Part shown: one piece after another, positions 25,290 to 31,514 of the stretch
Layout of the letters: each line of letters begins with the position of its first letter
Position numbering within the stretch: the stretch's first letter is position 1
Assembly (NCBI RefSeq): GCF_014647115.1
Contig: NZ_BMOO01000003.1
Coordinates: 62,001 to 126,000 of the forward strand
Direction of reading: 5' to 3'
DNA: 64,000 nt
Source of the DNA: Halarchaeum rubridurum
GTDB taxonomy: Archaea; Halobacteriota; Halobacteria; Halobacteriales; Halobacteriaceae
The notes under the pieces: generated by a model
What the model was told of the DNA's origin: nothing
Seen by the model: the letters and a program-made list of their open reading frames with translations, nothing else
Databases searched by the model: none
Translations under genes and position numbers: made by a program

Positions 25290-25781
25290 GTGCCGGGGAC
25301 CGACGTCAACGAGGAACTCTCGCGCCTCGTCGCGCGGCGGGTGGCCGGCCTGTCGATGGTCCGAAGCGTACGGCCGTTCCCGCCGGCGAAACCCGACAGA
25401 GTCGTCGCACGTCTGGAGTCCGACCATTACCCGTCGGTCGTCGAGGCCGTCACGGTCGACTTTCGGTTCGGACGAGCGGGCGAGTTCAACGTTGTGTACG
25501 TGGAACATTGGTCCGGCGAAACGTGGTCGTGTCGGTGGGACCGTCACGAGAACCCACATAGCGACCGCGATCATTTCCACCCGCCACCGGACCCGAACAA
25601 CACGTCGCGGGAGGCGCTCGCCGCCGTGTATCCCGCTAGCCAGAGCGCGGTCGTCGGTGTCGTCTTCGACGCACTCCGTGAACGATACACCGCCCTCTGG
25701 GAGAACCCTGACGAACCGACTTACCCATCCGAATACGGGTTCGACCCCGGCGACGGCGACTGGCCGTTTCTCCGCGACTGA
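25290..25781 (+). CDS. TumE / DUF6516-like protein (possible toxin)
   Basis: A 163-residue protein starting at a GTG one base after the upstream stop. The central block NVVYVEHWSGETWSCRWDRHENPHSDRDHFHPPPD (residues about 68-103) carries the conserved CRWDRH.NPH..R.HFHPPP signature that I associate with haloarchaeal DUF6516/TumE-like proteins, proposed toxins of toxin-antitoxin pairs. The N-terminal part is less conserved. It has no antitoxin of the usual small type immediately upstream; winged-helix genes flank it on both sides. Family placement is from memory and toxin activity is inference. Confidence 0.6.
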   Translation: MPGTDVNEELSRLVARRVAGLSMVRSVRPFPPAKPDRVVARLESDHYPSVVEAVTVDFRFGRAGEFNVVYVEHWSGETWSCRWDRHENPHSDRDHFHPPPDPNNTSREALAAVYPASQSAVVGVVFDALRERYTALWENPDEPTYPSEYGFDPGDGDWPFLRD

Positions 25782-25799
25782 CGCGACCGGCCAGGCGCA

Positions 25800-25806
25800 C
25801 ATATAT
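25800..25806 (+). promoter_or_regulatory. TATA-like box before the DUF7342-like gene
   Basis: The sequence CATATAT centred near 25803 lies about 22-25 bp upstream of the ATG at 25825, consistent with leaderless transcription from that ATG rather than from the next one at 25852. Confidence 0.5.
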
Positions 25807-25824
25807 CCGTCCATCCGCAGATTA

Positions 25825-26394
25825 ATGTACGTGTACGCCCGAGAGGGTAGCATGACCGACGGGAGTGCCCCTCCGACCGACTTCTCCTTGGCCGACGAGT
25901 GGGAGGACGTCGAGGCGAACCGGACCGTCCGCGAGCGGGTCTACGAGGTTGCCACCACGCTCACCGAACCGACCGCAGTCGGTGACGTCGCGGAGCGCGC
26001 CGACTGCGGCAAGGAGGGCGCGCGGACGCACCTCGAATGGCTCGTCGACCTCGGCGTGCTGGAAAAGGTCGCCGACAATCCCGCGCTCTTCACCCGACAC
26101 GAGCCGTACTTCGAGTTCCGACGGGTGACCGAGCTCGCCCGTGACGCCGGCTCGGCAGATGCGCTCGACGAACGGTTGGACGCCTACCGCGAGCGCGCCG
26201 ACGCCCTCTCCGAGCACTTCGACGCCGCGACCCCGGACGCGGTCGTGCTCGACGACGTTCCGGACGCGGAGTTCGAGGACGCCGCGGACAAACTCGGCGA
26301 GTGGCGGACGGTCGAGCGCCGCCTCCGCGAGGTCCGGCTGGCGAAGCTCCGCTTCGAGGGCGGTCGCGGGGCGTCGTCGAGCGTCGGCCCCTGA
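25825..26394 (+). CDS. Winged-helix protein, DUF7342-like (189 aa)
   Basis: From the ATG at 25825 the protein has 189 residues; the ATG at 25852 gives 180. A winged helix occupies about residues 35-75 (AVGDVAERADCGKEGARTHLEWLVDLGVLE), then a long helical stretch with a WRTVERRLREVRLAKLRFEGG end that matches haloarchaeal DUF7342 proteins, which are often the gene next to a TumE-like one. Here it lies downstream with its own promoter. The arrangement suggests the regulatory half of the locus. Recognition is from memory. Confidence 0.65.
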   Translation: MYVYAREGSMTDGSAPPTDFSLADEWEDVEANRTVRERVYEVATTLTEPTAVGDVAERADCGKEGARTHLEWLVDLGVLEKVADNPALFTRHEPYFEFRRVTELARDAGSADALDERLDAYRERADALSEHFDAATPDAVVLDDVPDAEFEDAADKLGEWRTVERRLREVRLAKLRFEGGRGASSSVGP

Positions 26395-26442
26395 TGCGGT
26401 CCGAATGACAACATCGAAGGGACGTCTCCCCGACCGCTCGGT

Positions 26443-27207
26443 ATGAAGATCGTTCTCACCAACGACGACGGGATCGAGAGCCCCGGCCTCGCCGCGCTCT
26501 ACGAGTCGCTCTCGGCCGTCGGGGACGTCACCGCGGTCGCGCCCGCGGTGGACATGAGCGCGACGGGCCGCGCGCTCTCCCGTGAGGTCGTCGTCGACGA
26601 GCACGAGTACGGCTACGCGGTCCGCGGGACGCCCTCCGACTGCGTGGTCGCGGCGCTGGAGTCGCTCGTCCCGGACGCGGACCTCGTCGTCTCCGGCTGT
26701 AACCGCGGGGGGAACCTCGGGATGTACGTCCTCGGCCGGTCGGGGACCGTGAGCGCCGCCGTCGAGTCCGCGTTCTTCGACGTCCCCGCGATCTCCGTGT
26801 CGCTCGCGTTGACGAGCGAGGACTTCGAGTCCGGCGAGACGCCGAAGGCGGACTACGCGGAGGCCGCGGCCGTCACGCGCTACCTCGTCGCGCACACGCT
26901 CGACTCGGGCGTCTTCGAGCGCGCGGACTACCTGAACGTGAACGCGCCCCGTCCCGGGACGGGGACGGGCGACCTCGCGGTGACGCGACCGACGCACGGC
27001 TACGAGATGCGCGTCGAGCGCGACGGCGACCACCTCCGACTCCACGACGAGATGTGGGACCGAATCGACCGGGGCATCGTCGCGGGCGAACCCGACGACA
27101 GCGACCTTCGCGCCGTCGTCGAGGGGTCGACGAGCGTCTCGCCGCTCACCGCCCCCCACACGACCGAACACCACGAGGTCCTCGACACCCTCGCCGCGGA
27201 CTACTGA
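26443..27207 (+). CDS. surE: 5'/3'-nucleotidase SurE
   Basis: A 254-residue protein with the SurE metal site at the N-terminus, VLTNDDGIESPG (Asp8, Asp9), Ser in MSATGRALS, and the later SGCNRGGNLG loop that supplies the Asn ligand. It dephosphorylates nucleoside monophosphates and similar substrates using divalent metal. The C-terminal half is intact. It starts 48 bp after the DUF7342-like gene and converges on the ars operon. Confidence 0.95.
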   Translation: MKIVLTNDDGIESPGLAALYESLSAVGDVTAVAPAVDMSATGRALSREVVVDEHEYGYAVRGTPSDCVVAALESLVPDADLVVSGCNRGGNLGMYVLGRSGTVSAAVESAFFDVPAISVSLALTSEDFESGETPKADYAEAAAVTRYLVAHTLDSGVFERADYLNVNAPRPGTGTGDLAVTRPTHGYEMRVERDGDHLRLHDEMWDRIDRGIVAGEPDDSDLRAVVEGSTSVSPLTAPHTTEHHEVLDTLAADY

Positions 27208-27234
27208 GCTACCGGCTCGCCGCCACTTCGCGGA

Positions 27235-27651
27235 TTACGCCGTCACTTCGTCGAGCACGTCGCGCACGCGCGCCTCGATCTCGTCGCGTATCGCGGCGAC
27301 GGCTGCGGGGTCCCGGCCGTCCGGGTCGTCGAGGTCCCAATCGCGGTTCTCGCCCGCCCACCCCGCGGGGCAGACGTCGTCGGCCGAACAGCCCATCGTG
27401 ACCACGTAGTCGGCGCGCTGGACCTCCTCGAACGTCACCTCGCGCGGTTCGCGCCCGGTGAGGTCGATGTCGACCGCGCGCATCGCCTCGACGACCTCCG
27501 CGTGGACGTGTTCGGCGGGGTCGGTGCCGCCCGTGACGATCTCGATCTCGTCGTCGAGGCCGCGTGCGGCGACCTCGCGCTCGGCGAACGTGGTCGCCAT
27601 CTGCGAGCGGCCCGCGTTCTGCACGCAGACGAAGGCGAGGGTGGTCGTCAT
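27235..27651 (-). CDS. arsC: Arsenate reductase, low-molecular-weight phosphatase type
   Basis: A 138-residue protein. The P-loop is VCVQNAGRSQMA (residues 7-18) with nucleophile Cys9 and Arg15 in a Cx5R motif, and a later pair of cysteines (MGCSADDVCPAG) that can form the redox relay of thioredoxin-coupled ArsC. It reduces arsenate to arsenite for export by the Acr3 gene in the same operon. Start ATG 27651 overlaps the micro-ORF stop by ATGA. Confidence 0.9.
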   Translation of the reverse strand: MTTTLAFVCVQNAGRSQMATTFAEREVAARGLDDEIEIVTGGTDPAEHVHAEVVEAMRAVDIDLTGREPREVTFEEVQRADYVVTMGCSADDVCPAGWAGENRDWDLDDPDGRDPAAVAAIRDEIEARVRDVLDEVTA

Positions 27652-27746
27652 CGGACCATCATCCCGTTCACGGTGTCGGCTGTCGTGGTGGCTGTCGCGT
27701 GCGGTGCGGTGGTTCCTGTGGTCTCGGTCGTGGCTGTGTGGGGCAT
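27648..27746 (-). CDS. Possible 32-aa Thr/His-rich micro-protein in ars operon
   Basis: A frame from the ATG at 27746 encodes MPHTATTETTG to NGMMVR, 32 residues, 13 of them threonine. It fills the only gap in the ars operon, begins 5 bp after the Acr3 stop, and its stop overlaps the arsC start by ATGA, strong signs of translational coupling. It may be a real peptide or a ribosome-delivery leader for arsC. No family recognised. Confidence 0.5.
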   Translation of the reverse strand: MPHTATTETTGTTAPHATATTTADTVNGMMVR

Positions 27747-27751
27747 GGGTG

Positions 27752-28807
27752 TCAGTCGTCGGTGGGCGTGAAGGCGGTGCCGGTCGGGGCGTCGTCGAAC
27801 AGCGAGTCCTTGGTGGCGAGCGCGACGCGGACGAGCGCGAGCATCACGGGGACCTCGATGAGCGGGCCGACGACGGTGGCGAGCGCGACGTCGCTCCCGA
27901 TGCCGAAGACGGCGACGGCGACGGCGATGGCGAGCTCGAAGTTGTTGGAGGCGGCGGTGAACGCGAGGCTGACGCCCTCCGTGTAGTCGAAGCCGACCGC
28001 GGCGCTGACGCCGTAGGCGACCACCCAGAGCGCGACGAAGAAGACGAAGAGCGGGACGGCGATGCGAACGATACGGAGGGGGTCGGCGACGATGACGTCG
28101 CCCTTCAGCGCGAACATGACGACGACGGTGAAGAGCAACCCGAGGAGGCCGAGCGGGCCGATGCGCGGGATGAAGCGGCCGTAGTAGGCCTCGCGGCCGA
28201 CGGTGCGGAAGGCGACGCGCTGGGTGAGGTAGCCGAGGACGAGCGGGAGGCCGAGGAAGACGCCGACCATCTGCGCGACGAGGGCCATCGAGACGTCGAC
28301 GGCGGTCCCGCGGAGGACGGTGAGGAAGAAGAACGCGTAGGGGACGAAGAGGGCGATCTGCAACAGGCTGTTGACGCCGACGCAGACCGCGCATAGCTCC
28401 TGGTTGCCGGCGGCGAGCTCGTTCCAGACGAGCACCATGGCGATGCAGGGCGCGATGCCGACGATGATGAGGCCGGTGACGAGGTCGGGATATCCACCGA
28501 GGAAGAGGACGGCGAGGCCGTACATGAGCGCGGGCGCGACGAGCCAGTTGAACGCGAGCGTGAGACCGATCTCGGCTCGATTGGTGCGGGTGACGCGCGG
28601 GATGCGGTCGTACTCTATCTCGGCCATGATGGGGAAGATCATCACGAAGAGCCCGACGGCGATGGGGAGGCTAGTGCCGTGCCACGTGACGGCGTTCAGG
28701 ACGTCGACGACGCCGGGCGCGAAGCGTCCGAGCGCGACGCCACAGAGCATGGCGAGGCCGATCCAGACGGTGAGGTAGCGGTCGAGGACGCCGAGGGAGT
28801 CGCTCAC
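27752..28807 (-). CDS. ACR3-family arsenite efflux transporter
   Basis: A 351-residue membrane protein from the GTG at 28807, which overlaps the arsR stop by 4 bp (GTGA). Ten hydrophobic segments are visible. The ACR3 core is APCIAMVLVWNELAAGNQELCAV (near residue 105-127), including the conserved cysteine in helix 4, and SNNFELAIAVAVAVFG near residue 275. It exports arsenite by proton antiport. A longer in-frame extension upstream is within arsR and not used. Confidence 0.93.
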   Translation of the reverse strand: MSDSLGVLDRYLTVWIGLAMLCGVALGRFAPGVVDVLNAVTWHGTSLPIAVGLFVMIFPIMAEIEYDRIPRVTRTNRAEIGLTLAFNWLVAPALMYGLAVLFLGGYPDLVTGLIIVGIAPCIAMVLVWNELAAGNQELCAVCVGVNSLLQIALFVPYAFFFLTVLRGTAVDVSMALVAQMVGVFLGLPLVLGYLTQRVAFRTVGREAYYGRFIPRIGPLGLLGLLFTVVVMFALKGDVIVADPLRIVRIAVPLFVFFVALWVVAYGVSAAVGFDYTEGVSLAFTAASNNFELAIAVAVAVFGIGSDVALATVVGPLIEVPVMLALVRVALATKDSLFDDAPTGTAFTPTDD

Positions 28808-29205
28808 TCGGCGGCCCCCGTCTCGTCCTCGCTTTCCGCGGCGGCGAACAGCCCGTTCGCGAGCGCGGTGCTCTCGTAGTAGCGCCAGTTGCCGTCCTTG
28901 CGTCGGTCGACGAGGCCGGCGTCGACGAGGTCGGCGAGCGCGTGGCTGACGGCGCTCTCGCTGACGTCGACGAGGGCTTCGAGCTCGCAGACGCAGCGCT
29001 CGGTCCCGTCGACGGCGAGCGCGCGGGCGAGCCGATACCGCGTCTCGTTCCCGAGGACGGCGAACGGCGCGCGGGTGTCGTCGTCCGCGAACGCCTCGTC
29101 CGCGAGCGCGTCGAGTTCGGCCCGTCGCGCCGTCACGTCGGCGTCGCAGCAGTCGCCGAGCTCGTCCGCGAGGAGTCGCTCCAGTCGTGTCGCTGACTCT
29201 GCCAT
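28804..29205 (-). CDS. arsR: ArsR-family metalloregulator
   Basis: A 133-residue protein from the ATG at 29205 (a GTG sits just before). A winged helix spans about residues 45-115, with the metal-sensing CVCEL (ERCVCELEALV) at the start of helix alpha-3, a form of the ELCVCDL arsenic motif. A CC pair near residue 20 (DCCDADV) could be a third ligand. It should repress its own operon and release on arsenite. Palindromes upstream at 29212-29235 and 29245-29262 are its likely operators. Confidence 0.92.
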   Translation of the reverse strand: MAESATRLERLLADELGDCCDADVTARRAELDALADEAFADDDTRAPFAVLGNETRYRLARALAVDGTERCVCELEALVDVSESAVSHALADLVDAGLVDRRKDGNWRYYESTALANGLFAAAESEDETGAAE

Positions 29206-29211
29206 CACCAG

Positions 29212-29235
29212 CTATCTGCACGACGCTGCAGATAG
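29212..29235. promoter_or_regulatory. Perfect inverted repeat before arsR (probable ArsR operator)
   Basis: CTATCTGCA and TGCAGATAG flank a 6-nt spacer; it ends 7 bp from the arsR ATG. ArsR dimers bind such 9-bp palindromes, and the placement would block a leaderless transcript. Confidence 0.65.
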
Positions 29236-29244
29236 GGGTTGCGG

Positions 29245-29262
29245 TCTGAATGCGAGTTCAGA
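29245..29262. promoter_or_regulatory. Second inverted repeat upstream of arsR
   Basis: TCTGAA and TTCAGA with a 6-nt spacer. The spacer length and the ATCTG-like half-site match the first palindrome, 32 bp away centre to centre, so the two are likely paired operators. Confidence 0.5.
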
Positions 29263-29295
29263 TAACTCGGGTACGGACCGCCGGCCGTCGCGGGG

Positions 29296-29347
29296 CGTGC
29301 GTCGTCGGTCGTCGCCGGTCGTGCGTCGTCGCCGGTCGTGCGTCGTC
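29296..29347. repeat. Degenerate direct repeats between arsR and lrp-like gene
   Basis: The 11-mer CGTGCGTCGTC occurs at 29296, 29320 and 29337, in a 17-bp unit repeated almost exactly once. The 218-bp arsR-lrp gap otherwise holds the operators and the promoter of the lrp-like gene. Confidence 0.6.
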
Positions 29348-29423
29348 GGTGGGTGCGCTGACGCGCGAGCGTGGGGTCCGCGGAGGCGAAGTCCCTTTCC
29401 CCGTGTCGGGGTAACGACCCGGT

Positions 29424-29888
29424 ATGCCTGCCGAAGACGTCGACGCGGTCGACCGGGAGATTCTGTACGCGCTCCAGGAGGACGCGCGGAACCTCTCGTC
29501 GAGCGACATCGCCGAACGAACCGGGACGTCGGGGAGCACGGTCAGAAAGCGCATCCGGCGCTTGGAGGAGGCGGGCGTCGTCAAGGGGTACAGCGCCGAG
29601 GTGGACTACGAGCGTTCGGGCTACCCGATACGGATGCTCCTCTTCTGTACGGCGTCCATCCACGAGCGCGGCGACCTCATCCCCGACGTGTTGGCCCTCG
29701 ACGGCGTCGTCTCCGTCCAGGAGCTCATCACGGGCGAGGAGAACCTGCTCGTGACCGCCGTCGGGCGCTCGGACAGCGACATCACGCCCGTCGCGGAGGA
29801 ACTCCTCGACATGGGCATCACCGTCTCCGACGAGGTACTCGTCAAGAGCCACGTCACGACGCCGTTTGGTCGCTTCGAGGAGGAGTGA
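29424..29888 (+). CDS. Lrp/AsnC-family transcriptional regulator
   Basis: A 154-residue protein. An N-terminal HTH (VDREILYALQEDARNLSSSDIAERTGTSGSTVRKRIRRLEEAGVV, residues 7-51) is followed by a RAM-type ligand/oligomerisation domain (about residues 65-145) in an Lrp-like arrangement. It is immediately upstream of dabB, on the same strand, with three CGAACA-type sites in the gap. It is therefore a candidate local regulator of inorganic carbon uptake; the ligand is unknown. Confidence 0.88.
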   Translation: MPAEDVDAVDREILYALQEDARNLSSSDIAERTGTSGSTVRKRIRRLEEAGVVKGYSAEVDYERSGYPIRMLLFCTASIHERGDLIPDVLALDGVVSVQELITGEENLLVTAVGRSDSDITPVAEELLDMGITVSDEVLVKSHVTTPFGRFEEE

Positions 29889-29904
29889 CCGACGAGTCGT
29901 TCAC

Positions 29905-29969
29905 GAACAATAACACAGTCTATCGAACAATCTGGGAACAGACGAAGGTTTTATTGCCCAATCTGTTCG
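29905..29969. promoter_or_regulatory. CGAACA repeats before dabB
   Basis: Direct copies CGAACAATAAC (29905-29915) and CGAACAATCTG (29925-29935), 20 bp apart, plus an inverted copy CCAATCTGTTCG (29958-29969). A TTTTATTG box at 29949-29956 sits between copies two and three. The spacing fits an Lrp-type oligomer on two helical turns. Confidence 0.5.
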
Positions 29970-29984
29970 TACTGTGGGGTAGGT

Positions 29985-30011
29985 GTGACCGGGGACGTTC
30001 CCCCGCGTCAC
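29985..30011 (+). promoter_or_regulatory. Hairpin in the dabB leader
   Basis: GTGAC with CGGGGA pairs with TCCCCCG and GTCAC around a 3-nt loop, a 27-nt stem-loop with minor bulges, ending 12 bp before the dabB ATG. If the box at 29949 drives transcription, about 40 nt of leader contain this hairpin, which could control translation. Confidence 0.4.
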
Positions 30012-30023
30012 GATACGCACACG

Positions 30024-31514
30024 ATGTCGGACACACACCCCACCCGGACGGTCGGCGCACTCCCCGACGCGACGTCGGAAACGCCCCGCGCTCCCGTGTG
30101 GCTCACCCGACTCGTCTGGACGCTGTGGGCCGCGAGCGTCGGTCTCCTCGGCGCGCACGCGTTCACCGGCGCGACGTGGGGCGTCCCCGGTGTCGTCGCG
30201 TTCGACGGCCTGAGCGCCGTCATGTGGGTCGCCGTCACGTTCTTCAGCGGCATCGTGCACAGCTACTCGCGGCGCTACATGGCCGGCAGCGAGCGCATCA
30301 CCGCGTTCTTCGTGCGCATCTTCGCCTTCACGCTCGTCGTGCTGGCGCTCGTCGCCGCCGCGAACACCGCGCTCTTCACTCTCGCGTGGCTCGCCATGGG
30401 CCTCCTCATGGCCGACCTCGTCGGCTACGCCGAGGGGTGGCCCCAGGCGCAGACCGCCGCCTCCCTCTCCCGCAAGTACTTCCTCGCCAGTAGCGCGCTC
30501 GTCGGCGTCGCCGCCGCGACCCTCTGGGCGACCACGGGCGCGTCCACCTTCGCGGGCGTCGCCGCCGTCGCCGACACCCTCTCCCCGACCGTCTGGCTCG
30601 TCGTCGCCGCGAGCCTGCTCCTCGCCGCGATGATCCAGTCCGCCCTCGTCCCCTTCCAGGGCTGGCTCCTCTCCTCGATGACCGCGCCGACGCCCGCCTC
30701 CGCGCTCATGCACGCCGGCTTCGTCAACGCCGGCGGCATCCTCCTCGTCCGCTTCGCCCCCGTCGTCACCGCCGAGGCGGGCTTCATGCTCCTCATCGTC
30801 GCCGTCGGTGCCGCGAGCGCGCTCCTCGGCAAACTCCTCCGCACCGTGCAGACGGACGTCAAGGGCCGCCTCGGCTGCTCGACGACCGGCCAGATGAGCT
30901 TCATGCTCATGCAGGCCGGCCTCGGCTTCTTCGCCGCCGCCATCACCCACCTCATCCTCCACGGCTTCTACAAGGCCTACGAGTTCCTCTCGAACGGCAG
31001 CGGTGTCTCGCGCACGGCGCCCGGCGAGGGGCACGGCGCGACGCCGTCGCTCACCGCCGTGGGCGCGCTCGCCACCGGCGTCACCGCCGTCGCGGGCGGC
31101 GTCCTCTTCGCCGTCCTCACCGGCGAGGGCCTCCACGCCGACAGCGGCCTCCTCCTCGCCGGCCTCGTCGTGCTGACGACGCTCCACGCCGCCCGGCAGG
31201 CCATCGGGCGCGCCGGCGTCTCGCCCGCCGTCCGCTACGGCGCGGTCGCGCTCGTCTTCCTCCCCGCCATCGCCGTCTACGGGCTCGTCTACGGCGCCAT
31301 CGAGGGGCTGCTGGCCGGGTCGGTGATCGCCGCCGCCCCCACCGACCTCACCGCCGTTCACGTCGCCGTCGCGGCCGCGTTCGCCGCCGTCTACCTCGCC
31401 ATCGAGACCGGCGTCTATCGCCGCAGCACGCGGCTCTACGTCGCGCTTCGCACCGCCGGCCGGCCGGACGGTCGCACCGTCCTGACGAACACGGAGGCCT
31501 ACGATGAGTACTGA
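30024..31514 (+). CDS. dabB: DabB: inorganic carbon transporter membrane subunit
   Basis: A 496-residue protein from the ATG at 30024, with about twelve hydrophobic segments and a proton-translocating NuoL/MrpA fold. The ALMHAGFVNAGGIL helix (near residue 230) and the Lys/Glu-bearing helices (LLGKLLRTVQTDVKGRLGCST) are conserved. DabB pairs with DabA to concentrate inorganic carbon, probably bicarbonate, driven by the cation gradient. It overlaps dabA by 11 bp. The Lrp-like gene upstream is probably part of the regulation. Confidence 0.88.
   Translation: MSDTHPTRTVGALPDATSETPRAPVWLTRLVWTLWAASVGLLGAHAFTGATWGVPGVVAFDGLSAVMWVAVTFFSGIVHSYSRRYMAGSERITAFFVRIFAFTLVVLALVAAANTALFTLAWLAMGLLMADLVGYAEGWPQAQTAASLSRKYFLASSALVGVAAATLWATTGASTFAGVAAVADTLSPTVWLVVAASLLLAAMIQSALVPFQGWLLSSMTAPTPASALMHAGFVNAGGILLVRFAPVVTAEAGFMLLIVAVGAASALLGKLLRTVQTDVKGRLGCSTTGQMSFMLMQAGLGFFAAAITHLILHGFYKAYEFLSNGSGVSRTAPGEGHGATPSLTAVGALATGVTAVAGGVLFAVLTGEGLHADSGLLLAGLVVLTTLHAARQAIGRAGVSPAVRYGAVALVFLPAIAVYGLVYGAIEGLLAGSVIAAAPTDLTAVHVAVAAAFAAVYLAIETGVYRRSTRLYVALRTAGRPDGRTVLTNTEAYDEY

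Noticed and set aside
29985-30023. GTG at 29985 as the dabB start.
   Set aside because: It would put a stem-loop in the coding region and add MTGDVPPRHDTHT without similarity to known DabB N-termini; ATG 30024 is preferred, though not proven.
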